5,411 nucleotides of DNA from NCBI GenBank assembly GCA_016181345.1, contig JACOZM010000058.1, positions 1 through 5,411 on the forward strand, in the 5' to 3' direction. A program made the translations under genes and the position numbers. The notes beneath the pieces are model-generated. The model was not told where the DNA came from. It did not search any database and was given only the letters and a program-made list of their open reading frames with translations. This DNA comes from Candidatus Woesearchaeota archaeon (GTDB taxonomy: Archaea; Nanobdellota; Nanobdellia; Woesearchaeales; GW2011-AR9). This document shows positions 1-4,785 of this stretch, piece by piece; the first letter of the stretch is position 1; each line of letters starts with the position of its first letter.

Positions 1-801
1 TATGGAGAACTTTTCCGCATAATCTAAATACTTAAAGAAATGTTTCAATTTAGTCTTTCCTGAAATTTTAGGATAATTTCCGTATTTCAAATATGCATTA
101 ATCTGCCGGAATAAATATGGGTTACTTGCTGCTCCTCTCCCCACCATAACATAATCACAGCCAGTTTCATCTAACATTCTTTTTGCATCTTCCGGAGTTT
201 GAATATCACCATTACCGCAGACAGGAATTTTTACAAATTGTTTCATCTCTTTAATTAAATTCCAATCAGCTTTCCCGGAATATCCTTGTTTTACTGTCCT
301 TGGATGAAATGTAATCATTGATATGCCTTCTTCTTCGGCAATTTTAGCAATTTCCTTCCACTTATCGGGCTGAGTTATTCCCGATCTTATTTTTACAGTA
401 ACAGGTTTAGTCGTTGCTGAAACCATAGTTCTAAATATCTCTCTTGTCAATTCTGGTTTTTGCAGTAAAGCTGAGCAAGCCATCTGCTGAGTAACGTGAG
501 GAGCAGGACAGCCCATATTAAAATCAATGATGTCAAAATATGGCTCAACAATCTTTATCGCTTGTTGTATCTTCTCTAAGTCAGAGCCAAACAGTTGACA
601 GGAGAGAGGACGTTCTTCTTCAGAGAATTCAATAAATTTAGTGATATCTTTTTCCCTAGCAGTTACAGCGTGAATGCTGACAAATTCAGTCACCACTAAT
701 CCGGCACCGAACTCTTTGCATAATAAGCGCAAAGCTGGATCGCTTAGTCCAGCCATGGGAGCAAGAAAAGCTTTACTTTGAAAATGAGGAAGTTGGGACA
801 T
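1..801 (-). CDS. dus: tRNA-dihydrouridine synthase (Dus), 3' end cut by window edge
   Basis: This enzyme reduces uridine to dihydrouridine in tRNA, using FMN and NAD(P)H. I translated the minus strand from the ATG at 801 and found 267 codons open to the window edge with no stop. The family is usually 300-350 residues, so the C-terminal helical part lies outside. The N-terminal TIM-barrel signature APMAGLSDPALR is at residues 14-25. NMGCP at 95-99 carries the catalytic Cys98. FMN-binding motifs follow: KIRSG at 137-141, HPRT at 166-169, GNGDI at 196-200 and GRGAASNP at 221-228. The segment after the catalytic Cys (HVTQQMACSALLQKP) resembles the DusB type, but Cys109 stands where Gly is common. 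The gene is divergent from the methyltransferase at 889, with 87 bases between the starts. Family assignment is firm; the tRNA position modified cannot be read from the sequence. Confidence 0.95.
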   Translation of the reverse strand, partial: MSQLPHFQSKAFLAPMAGLSDPALRLLCKEFGAGLVVTEFVSIHAVTAREKDITKFIEFSEEERPLSCQLFGSDLEKIQQAIKIVEPYFDIIDFNMGCPAPHVTQQMACSALLQKPELTREIFRTMVSATTKPVTVKIRSGITQPDKWKEIAKIAEEEGISMITFHPRTVKQGYSGKADWNLIKEMKQFVKIPVCGNGDIQTPEDAKRMLDETGCDYVMVGRGAASNPYLFRQINAYLKYGNYPKISGKTKLKHFFKYLDYAEKFSI

Positions 802-820
802 TCTAAGGTTGTTACAGCAT

Positions 821-832
821 TATTTTAAAAAA
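821..832 (-). promoter_or_regulatory. TATA box of dus
   Basis: Read on the minus strand this is CTTTTTTAAAATA-like sequence centred about 25 bases before the ATG at 801. That spacing puts the transcription start at or next to the start codon, so the mRNA is probably leaderless; no Shine-Dalgarno is present. A short inverted repeat, GTTAC at 811-815 and GTAAC at 833-837, flanks the box, but it is too short to call an operator. Confidence 0.6.
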
Positions 833-850
833 GTAACGATGGTTTTTAGG

Positions 851-868
851 AGGGAAGATTTTTATAAT
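851..868 (+). promoter_or_regulatory. BRE/TATA promoter of the methyltransferase gene
   Basis: A purine-rich stretch AGGGAAGA (851-858) precedes TTTATAAT (861-868). The TATA box is centred about 24-25 bases before the ATG at 889, which predicts a leaderless transcript. The AGGAGGG at 848-854 looks like a Shine-Dalgarno but lies about 35 bases from the start codon, too far to act as one, and fits better as the TFB recognition element. Confidence 0.7.
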
Positions 869-888
869 TGTAAATACCTCTTAAATAT

Positions 889-1566
889 ATGACTAAGAAA
901 TTAGTTGCAGAAAAGACAGAATGGGCAATGGTTTCCAAAGAATTAGAAGAAGAAAATATTAAAGTAGCGTATTATGACCATATTCTCATCCCGCTTCTAG
1001 GGAATGTTAAGGAAAAACATATTTTAGATTATGGAGCTGGCCCAGGAATGTTAGCAGCTGCGTTAAAAAAACTTGGAGCTGAAGTTAAAGCGTGGGATAT
1101 TTCAGCAGAGATGAGGAAATTGACGGGAGATAAAATTGGAAGCAGAAATGTATATAATGAGCTAACAGATATACCCAACAATTATTTTGATACCATTATT
1201 TGTAATCTTGTTTTATGCATTAATCCTGAAAAGGAAGTAAAAGTAATTGTAAGAAACATCAAGGATGCTCTTAAGAAAGGAGGAAGGGCTTTTATCGGTT
1301 TTTGCAACCCGCTCATTTTTAATGTTCCAGAATCTAGGATTGACATTAGAATGCAAACAGGCAAGAAATATGATGAGAATCATCAGTATAAGAAAATTAA
1401 GAAAGAAGGCAAGTATACAATTATTGAGGATCATCGGCCGATAGAATGGTATGAAACAGTTTATCAGGAAGCCGGATTACAAGTAGTCAAAAAGCATTTT
1501 ACTCCTGAATATAGGTTTAAGAAGAAAACGATTAAAGACTTTATTATTTTTGAATTGAGAAAGTAA
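889..1566 (+). CDS. class I SAM-dependent methyltransferase, substrate unknown
   Basis: The 225-residue product has a Rossmann-type methyltransferase fold. Motif I, LDYGAGPG, is at residues 46-53 and binds SAM. The acidic end of strand beta-2 is D70 (VKAWDIS), which in this fold contacts the ribose hydroxyls. FDTIICNLVL at 100-109 is the motif IV region, and KKGGRAFIG at 129-137 is the usual turn before strand beta-5. The C-terminal third (about 145-225) is rich in Lys, Tyr and His and contains HRPIEWYETVYQEAGL (182-197), which fits the late beta-6/beta-7 part of methyltransferase_11/25-type enzymes. No substrate motif, such as an NPPY or RNA-binding domain, is visible. The target could be a small molecule, lipid or protein. 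The ATG is supported by the TATA spacing. It is convergent with the zinc-ribbon gene, 37 bases apart. Confidence 0.85.
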   Translation: MTKKLVAEKTEWAMVSKELEEENIKVAYYDHILIPLLGNVKEKHILDYGAGPGMLAAALKKLGAEVKAWDISAEMRKLTGDKIGSRNVYNELTDIPNNYFDTIICNLVLCINPEKEVKVIVRNIKDALKKGGRAFIGFCNPLIFNVPESRIDIRMQTGKKYDENHQYKKIKKEGKYTIIEDHRPIEWYETVYQEAGLQVVKKHFTPEYRFKKKTIKDFIIFELRK

Positions 1567-1603
1567 TTTCTAGGCTATATTTTCATCACCATTTATTAAA
1601 AAA

Positions 1604-1738
1604 CTATGAGGGTTTCTTGCCTCTATCCATAATACTTAAGTTACATTCTTTGCATTCCCAATACATCCTTTTGCGACCGTCTTTATGTTCACGAACAGAA
1701 TCAATATCCAACTTCTGATTACATTTTGGGCATTTCAT
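1604..1738 (-). CDS. small zinc-ribbon protein, 44 residues
   Basis: Translating the minus strand from the ATG at 1738 gives 44 residues ending in TAG at 1604-1606. The sequence begins MKCPKCNQKL and has a second CKEC at residues 29-32. The two CxxC pairs (Cys3/Cys6 and Cys29/Cys32) are 22 residues apart, the arrangement of a minimal zinc ribbon that binds one Zn ion. The middle is basic (REHKDGRKRMYW), so nucleic-acid or ribosome contact is plausible but unproven. A TATA box sits 27-28 bases upstream, supporting both the gene and its start. A nearby ATG at 1745 is out of frame. The gene is short enough for automatic callers to miss. I do not recognise a specific family. Function is unknown; stand-alone zinc ribbons of this kind are common in archaea. 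Confidence 0.75.
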   Translation of the reverse strand: MKCPKCNQKLDIDSVREHKDGRKRMYWECKECNLSIMDRGKKPS

Positions 1739-1760
1739 TTTTCATACTCTCTATTTCTAT

Positions 1761-1770
1761 TAATTATATA
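1761..1770 (-). promoter_or_regulatory. TATA box of the zinc-ribbon gene
   Basis: On the minus strand this reads TATATAATTA, centred about 27 bases before the ATG at 1738, predicting a leaderless or nearly leaderless mRNA. Its upstream edge overlaps the first palindrome (1769-1811) by two bases. The BRE position is therefore inside the palindrome arm, and anything binding the palindrome would be well placed to block or help TFB/TBP. Confidence 0.6.
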
Positions 1771-1811
1771 GTAATTGTGAAATATCTTCGAACTTTTGTT
1801 CACAATTACTA
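1769..1811. repeat. perfect 13-bp palindrome, loop with TTCGAA (unit 1)
   Basis: The arms are TAGTAATTGTGAA (1769-1781) and TTCACAATTACTA (1799-1811), exact reverse complements. The 17-base spacer holds TTCGAA at 1787-1792, almost exactly at the centre. It lies just upstream of the zinc-ribbon TATA box and downstream of the SFM1-like gene. It could be a dyad operator, a hairpin in read-through RNA from the SFM1-like gene, or both. See unit 2 at 1815-1857 for the matching structure. Confidence 0.8.
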
Positions 1812-1814
1812 ATA

Positions 1815-1857
1815 AGCAAATGTGATTAATAATATTCGAATACTTCTCACATTTGCT
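1815..1857. repeat. perfect 11-bp palindrome, loop with TTCGAA (unit 2)
   Basis: The arms are AGCAAATGTGA (1815-1825) and TCACATTTGCT (1847-1857), exact reverse complements. The 21-base spacer holds TTCGAA at 1835-1840, near the centre and inside the longer palindrome TATTCGAATA. It starts three bases after unit 1 ends. The arms of the two units differ in their outer bases but share TGTGA and TCACA. The common plan is therefore TGTGA, spacer with TTCGAA, TCACA, repeated twice about 46 bases apart. Confidence 0.8.
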
Positions 1858-1911
1858 ATATTAACATTTAAATAGTTTGCTCAAATATATTTTTAAAAAC
1901 TAAACTCATAA

Positions 1912-2490
1912 TTAAAACCCTTTCTTTGTCTTTAAGAGGTACTCTAGTTTTTTTGACATTAATATTTTTCCGTTGACGAGAACATAGCGAAACGGCATGA
2001 TGATTGACTCTCCTTCCTTAACTTCAAGTTCAGGACTGTCTTTAAACTTTAACTCTTCTAACTTTTTACCATGCTCGATAATTTCCTTAACAACATAAAA
2101 AGCATTATCCGTAGGCATCTGCTCTTTGCCGATATTTCTTGTTTCTGCTCCAGGTAGTTTTGAAGAGAGCTCTTCTTTTGTCCTTGCCCGCATAGGGTAG
2201 TCTCCAAGAATTCCGCCAAAGATAAAATAGTCAAATCTTTTTCTATCTTCTGAAGTTAATGTCTTAGGAGCAAAAGGATCGAGAATGCATATTTTTTTTG
2301 TTTCTAAACCAAGATTAACGACGCTGTTCTTTTCTACCTTCCCTAATTTTTCCAGTTTAATCTTCTGGCTCTTGGATTTAATATTAGTAAAAATTAATTG
2401 TTCATTTCCAACAATCTTAGAAATATGTTCGTACTCTAACTGACACCATTTATACAATCGCGGTTCAAGATGTTCAAGGATGTAGTGCAT
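1912..2490 (-). CDS. SFM1-like SPOUT methyltransferase
   Basis: The 192-residue product matches, from memory, the whole length of the SFM1 family (formerly DUF431). Its yeast member is a SPOUT-fold protein arginine methyltransferase acting on ribosomal protein S3 (uS3). Shared features are the N-terminal MHYILEHLEP (1-10) and WCQLEY (15-20), KICILDPFAPKTL (66-78), FDYFIFGGILGDYP (86-99) with the SPOUT knot glycines, the MPTDNA segment (125-130), LKFKDSPE (147-154) and MPFRYV (165-170). Archaeal members are often labelled predicted RNA methyltransferases, so the target in this organism (uS3 protein or an RNA) is open. A cytosolic, ribosome-related role is likely. The gene is monocistronic: its own TATA box lies 26 bases upstream, and the next minus-strand gene has its own promoter. 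The start agrees with the family's conserved N-terminus. Confidence 0.85.
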   Translation of the reverse strand: MHYILEHLEPRLYKWCQLEYEHISKIVGNEQLIFTNIKSKSQKIKLEKLGKVEKNSVVNLGLETKKICILDPFAPKTLTSEDRKRFDYFIFGGILGDYPMRARTKEELSSKLPGAETRNIGKEQMPTDNAFYVVKEIIEHGKKLEELKFKDSPELEVKEGESIIMPFRYVLVNGKILMSKKLEYLLKTKKGF

Positions 2491-2512
2491 CTTAGGGGAA
2501 AATAGAAAGAGG

Positions 2513-2520
2513 ATTTAAAT
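2513..2520 (-). promoter_or_regulatory. TATA box of the SFM1-like gene
   Basis: ATTTAAAT is centred about 26 bases before the ATG at 2490, with A-rich sequence (CAAAAAC on the minus strand) upstream in the BRE position. No Shine-Dalgarno precedes the start codon, so a leaderless mRNA is expected. Confidence 0.65.
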
Positions 2521-2624
2521 GTTTTTGAAAGAGAAAAGAAACAAGAGAAAGAACCGCAAGGATAAAACTATTGCATCCGTTGTTTAAATTAAGATACCCA
2601 GACCACTAAGTAGTAGTAACCATA

Positions 2625-2638
2625 GAAAGATTTATAAA
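2625..2638 (+). promoter_or_regulatory. BRE/TATA promoter of the lysozyme-fold gene
   Basis: GAAAGA (2625-2630) followed by TTTATAAA (2631-2638) is a textbook archaeal BRE/TATA pair. It is centred about 25 bases before the ATG at 2660, so the transcript should be leaderless. The same GAAAG plus TTTATA arrangement recurs on the minus strand at 4140-4153 before the basic protein gene. Confidence 0.8.
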
Positions 2639-2659
2639 CCCCTCTAAAAAATAAATACT

Positions 2660-3733
2660 ATGGCCTTAGACGATGTTTTAGAATTTATGAAATCGGCTGC
2701 TTTTCGTACTGGAGCTAATGCTGCTTATCTCTATGGATTATCAGAACTATCAGAACGAATGCCCGAAATTGGAAGTGTAACTGAAGCAGTATCTACAGGA
2801 ATAGCAGCCTTATCTCTTATCCCACTTAATCGTTATATTGTTGGGCCGTTAGCTAGACGTATTGCGGAGCATGAAAGCGAAGGTTTTTTTGCTAAATCAT
2901 TAACTGTTTTAGGACTTTTTTCTCTTAATATTTTGCCGGGCTATGGCTTAAAGGATGAGGTTCAAGATGTGTTTGGCGATGTTCTTCCTTTTGTTCGGGT
3001 GATTGTTCCTGAGGAAGAAGATTTGGAAGAGATTATTGGACGAAATAAAAAAATAGGATTTAACGAAAAATTTCAATTGCCAGATTTCAGTAAAGTACAA
3101 TTAGCTCCCCGAGAAAGCACTATAGGAAGGATCCAACGAGCATATCGGTGGAAGCCAGTTGCTGATGCTGTAGAAAGAAAATATGGAATCCCTTCCGGAA
3201 CATTATTAGCAATGGCCATGCATGAAAGTTACGGAGACCCATTACAACCGAATGCATCTAATGATGGAGGAATTGGCCTTTTACATATGCAGGGAACGAC
3301 AGCAAAATCGCTAGGACTAAGGATTTACGGAAGCTCACGTCGTGATTCTGATAAAAAGCACGGAAAAAGTCTAAAAGCCATGATTGAAGAATGTAACTAT
3401 CGCCTGCATTGTGTAGCAAAAGAAGACGATCGTGGTCATCCATTAAAAAATTTGGATGCTGCTGCACGATATATGATCCAAGGAGTCCGTGTCCATGGAA
3501 GCTGGGATAGCGGAATAAAATGGTATCGAGGCCCAGGACATGTTCATTCAGGAACGGGAAGAAGATATCTCAAAGTTGTCAAGAAGAATCGGACAGCACT
3601 GAATGAGAACGGACTTGAAGAAGCAGAAGCTGATTTTAGCCGAAGAAACCACGGAAGAGGAATTACTTTTGATGATTATATGAAAGGATTTCATGACTAC
3701 AGCAGAAATTTTGGATTAGAAAAATACAGATAA
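2660..3733 (+). CDS. lysozyme-fold (SLT-type lytic transglycosylase) protein, probably membrane-anchored
   Basis: The 357-residue product has a C-terminal domain (about 160-315) with the lytic transglycosylase pattern. MHESYGDPLQPNAS (187-200) carries the expected catalytic Glu189. GGIGLLHMQGTTAKSLGL (203-220) matches the GxxGLMQ...TA block. NLDAAARYM (264-272) and WYRGPGHVHSGTGRRYLKVV (288-307) match the NxxAGxxYL and YNAGPG...YVxKV blocks. Such enzymes cleave the MurNAc-GlcNAc bond of bacterial peptidoglycan. Residues 222-262 form a long charged insert with Cys245 and Cys251. The N-terminus has two hydrophobic stretches (about 45-65 and 76-95) separated by a positively charged loop, consistent with two membrane spans and an exported C-terminal domain, though no classic signal peptide is seen. 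The substrate is puzzling in an archaeon. It may act on bacterial walls or have another carbohydrate target; transfer from bacteria or a virus is possible. Confidence 0.8.
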   Translation: MALDDVLEFMKSAAFRTGANAAYLYGLSELSERMPEIGSVTEAVSTGIAALSLIPLNRYIVGPLARRIAEHESEGFFAKSLTVLGLFSLNILPGYGLKDEVQDVFGDVLPFVRVIVPEEEDLEEIIGRNKKIGFNEKFQLPDFSKVQLAPRESTIGRIQRAYRWKPVADAVERKYGIPSGTLLAMAMHESYGDPLQPNASNDGGIGLLHMQGTTAKSLGLRIYGSSRRDSDKKHGKSLKAMIEECNYRLHCVAKEDDRGHPLKNLDAAARYMIQGVRVHGSWDSGIKWYRGPGHVHSGTGRRYLKVVKKNRTALNENGLEEAEADFSRRNHGRGITFDDYMKGFHDYSRNFGLEKYR

Positions 3734-3757
3734 AAATAAAAAAAATTAAAAGAAAGT
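3732..3757 (-). terminator. poly-T terminator of the basic protein gene
   Basis: Directly after the TAA at 3758-3760 the minus strand reads CTTTCTTTTAATTTTTTTTA and continues T-rich to 3732, the oligo-T type of archaeal terminator. For the convergent plus-strand gene ending at 3733, the T-runs needed for termination lie inside the antisense of the lysine codons at about 3757-3800 (TTTATCTTTTCTTCTTCTT, then CTTTTTTAGC). The Lys-rich tail may thus double as its neighbour's terminator. Confidence 0.6.
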
Positions 3758-4039
3758 TTATCTTTTCTTCTTCTTGCCAGCTTTTTTAGCAGCTTTTTTC
3801 TTGGCGCCTTTTCTTCCTCGTGCCATCTTAGCCCGAGCTACATCACCACTGGTGTTGATAAAGTATAAGTATCCACCTTGTTTCTTAACACCGCACTTAT
3901 TTACAACTTCAACTTTTGTTTTTCCTTTTTTTCTTCCTGCTCTGCTCATCTTAGCACGAGCTACGTTTCCATTTTTATCTAGAAAGTAAAGGTAACCTTT
4001 TTCTTTCTTCACACCAACTTTAGCAACAGTTTCTGCCAT
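3758..4039 (-). CDS. basic two-repeat protein with Lys-rich tail, possible DNA/RNA-binding protein
   Basis: The 93-residue product contains two copies of one unit, residues 8-33 and 49-74, with a period of 41 and 17 of 26 positions identical. The shared pattern is GVKK, then GYLYF, then a G turn (DKNGN or NTSGD), then VARAKM and R. Each copy could form a small beta hairpin or sheet with an exposed basic face. The C-terminus from about 75 is almost only Lys, Arg, Ala and Gly, like tails of histone-like or ribosome-associated proteins. Strong promoter, Shine-Dalgarno and near-perfect repeats suggest an abundant protein. I do not recognise the family; a nucleoid or chromatin role is inference from charge and size only. 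The ATG at 4039 is fixed by a Shine-Dalgarno seven bases upstream. The gene stands alone and is convergent with the lysozyme-fold gene. Confidence 0.85.
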   Translation of the reverse strand: MAETVAKVGVKKEKGYLYFLDKNGNVARAKMSRAGRKKGKTKVEVVNKCGVKKQGGYLYFINTSGDVARAKMARGRKGAKKKAAKKAGKKKKR

Positions 4040-4046
4040 TCCTCAT

Positions 4047-4054
4047 CCCTCCTT
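4047..4054 (-). promoter_or_regulatory. Shine-Dalgarno of the basic protein gene
   Basis: The minus strand reads AAGGAGGG, ending seven bases before the ATG at 4039. This is the only well-placed, strong ribosome binding site in the window and it decides the start. The ATG at 4046, overlapped by the spacer (GATGAGGAATG), is out of frame and too close to the site. Confidence 0.85.
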
Positions 4055-4072
4055 TTAAATCATTTTTTACAA

Positions 4073-4094
4073 GAAAAATGAAAACTCATTTTTC
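4073..4094 (-). other. hairpin in the 5' leader of the basic protein gene
   Basis: GAAAAATGA (4073-4081) and TCATTTTTC (4086-4094) are exact reverse complements with a four-base loop. In the predicted mRNA leader (about 4118 to 4040) this 9-bp, AT-rich stem ends 18 bases before the Shine-Dalgarno. It could shape translation or mRNA stability. It could also mark a pause or partial terminator, because the RNA continues into TTTTTCTTGT. The stem is weak in energy, so function is uncertain. Confidence 0.5.
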
Positions 4095-4139
4095 CTAAGT
4101 TTATTCTTCATAAACTATGAAAAAGAGAATTTCAGATAG

Positions 4140-4153
4140 TATATAAACCTTTC
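4140..4153 (-). promoter_or_regulatory. BRE/TATA promoter of the basic protein gene
   Basis: On the minus strand GAAAGG (4153-4148) is followed by TTTATATA (4147-4140), matching the promoter at 2625-2638 nearly base for base. Transcription should begin near 4118, giving a leader of roughly 79 bases, unlike the leaderless arrangement of the other genes here. The plus-strand reading GTATATAAA has no purine-rich BRE before it, so the minus direction is preferred. Confidence 0.7.
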
Positions 4154-4155
4154 TG

Positions 4156-4185
4156 TTTTCTTCCGTCGGGTAATCGACGAGAAAA
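4156..4185. other. bulged hairpin between the phosphatidyltransferase gene and the next promoter
   Basis: TTTTCT (4156-4161) pairs with AGAAAA (4180-4185), and CGTCG (4164-4168) pairs with CGACG (4175-4179), with a two-base bulge and a GGTAAT loop. It lies about 65 bases past the stop of the phosphatidyltransferase gene and three bases upstream of the GAAAGG BRE. It may be a 3' hairpin of the lipid-gene transcript or a dyad site controlling the basic protein gene. Confidence 0.45.
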
Positions 4186-4248
4186 ATAGGGAAGTGCGAA
4201 AATAGGCAGAAGAGAGGGGTTTCTCATCCTTTATGGTTCTTAGTAAAA

Positions 4249-4740
4249 TTATCCTCGAATAGATCTGACGATATAATTTAAGCCAGGAATCAAGACGCAA
4301 ATCAGGAAGATGATCAAGATAAGCTGATTCACAATACCATAAATCATCAAGATCAGAAGGCTTAGTTCTACACCTAGAAAGAATCTTCCCAACTTTGTTA
4401 CAATCACTTTTCCAGAGATGAATCGGTAAAGGATAATAAAGAGGAGAACTAATGCCAGGGTTGCCCAAATCCAATAGGTATAATTATGTTTGATTAAGAC
4501 GGCAAAAAAGACAAATCCAATCAGAATCTTATCAACTAGACGATCAAAATGTTTACCAAATTCCGTGGCTAGATTAAACTTTCTGGCCAAATACCCGTCT
4601 CCGACATCCGTCAGCCAGGCGATGACCAAGAGACTCATGGCCAAGATATTACGATCTTGAAAGATAAGGTACATGATTAATGGAGCCAGAAATAACCGGA
4701 TGAGTGTCAGGAAGTTAGAAAAATTTAGTTCTTTACCCAT
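4249..4740 (-). CDS. CDP-alcohol phosphatidyltransferase (archaetidyl head-group transferase)
   Basis: This integral membrane enzyme swaps CMP on a CDP-lipid for an alcohol head group. The family signature D-x2-DG-x2-AR-x8-G-x3-D-x3-D is complete: DVGDGYLARK, then FGKHFDRLVDK. Counted from the ATG at 4740, these are Asp45, Asp48, Gly49, Ala52, Arg53, Gly62, Asp66 and Asp70; the aspartates bind two metal ions and the substrate. The N-terminal NFSNFLTLIRLFLAP is the usual first amphipathic segment, followed by several membrane helices. At 163 residues it is short, similar to PgsA-type enzymes. It follows carS by 40 bases, so its lipid substrate is very likely CDP-archaeol. The head group (glycerol phosphate, inositol phosphate or serine) cannot be told from these motifs. 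An in-frame TTG at 4746 would add two residues; the ATG is preferred. Confidence 0.9.
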   Translation of the reverse strand: MGKELNFSNFLTLIRLFLAPLIMYLIFQDRNILAMSLLVIAWLTDVGDGYLARKFNLATEFGKHFDRLVDKILIGFVFFAVLIKHNYTYWIWATLALVLLFIILYRFISGKVIVTKLGRFFLGVELSLLILMIYGIVNQLILIIFLICVLIPGLNYIVRSIRG

Positions 4741-4758
4741 AGACAAGATTACCCATAG
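4733..4758 (-). repeat. direct repeat CTATGGGTAA at the phosphatidyltransferase start
   Basis: CTATGGGTAA occurs at 4758-4749 and again at 4742-4733 on the minus strand, 16 bases apart. The second copy contains the real start codon (4740). The first holds an out-of-frame ATG that would give a seven-codon reading frame ending at the TAA at 4735-4733, overlapping the true start. It may be a chance duplication or a decoy start that tunes translation. Confidence 0.6.
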
Positions 4759-4764
4759 TCAAGA

Positions 4765-4785
4765 GAATATTTAGTCGTATTTAAA
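4765..4785 (-). promoter_or_regulatory. possible internal promoter(s) before the phosphatidyltransferase gene
   Basis: Two TATA-like stretches lie at the carS end: TTTAAATA (4785-4778) and TAAATATT (4772-4765). The second is centred about 28 bases before the ATG at 4740; the first is about 25 bases before the upstream ATG at 4756. With carS only 40 bases away, read-through from the carS promoter is equally likely. AT-rich sequence makes chance matches common. Confidence 0.4.

Noticed and set aside
1182..1434. Two open frames on the minus strand (1182-1364 and 1213-1434)
   Set aside because: They lie opposite the methyltransferase gene, have no promoter or ribosome binding site, and their products show only low-complexity hydrophobic sequence typical of antisense frames.
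1776..1851. TGTGA and TCACA motifs as CRP-like operators
   Set aside because: CRP sites need six bases between the halves; here the spacers are 19 and 21 bases, and the promoters are archaeal, so a CRP site is not supported.
1769..1857. CRISPR array or insertion-sequence ends
   Set aside because: There are only two units with different arms and no direct repeat-spacer pattern, and no transposase gene or target duplication is nearby.
2519..2587. 22-codon basic frame on the plus strand (MFLKEKRNKRKNRKDK...)
   Set aside because: Its ATG overlaps the TATA box of the SFM1-like gene, no TATA box or Shine-Dalgarno precedes it, and Lys/Arg richness is expected from A/G-rich DNA.
2521..2659. Box C/D guide RNA or tRNA in the divergent gap
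   Set aside because: I found no paired C and D boxes and no T-arm-like GTTCGAATCC sequence; only the two promoters can be supported.
3258..3467. 69-codon open frame on the minus strand
   Set aside because: It is fully inside the lysozyme-fold coding region, whose catalytic motifs are in the plus-strand frame; no promoter or family resemblance.
3774..3989. 71-codon open frame on the plus strand
   Set aside because: It is the antisense of the repeat-containing basic protein; its Phe/Leu/Pro-rich product follows directly from reversed Lys/Arg/Gly codons.
4132..4227. 31-codon frame on the minus strand between the transferase and the basic protein
   Set aside because: No well-placed promoter or ribosome binding site, and it crosses the hairpin and TATA box of the next gene.
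4115..4474. 119-codon open frame on the minus strand
   Set aside because: It overlaps the phosphatidyltransferase in another frame and runs across the promoter of the basic protein gene; the transferase frame has the full catalytic signature.
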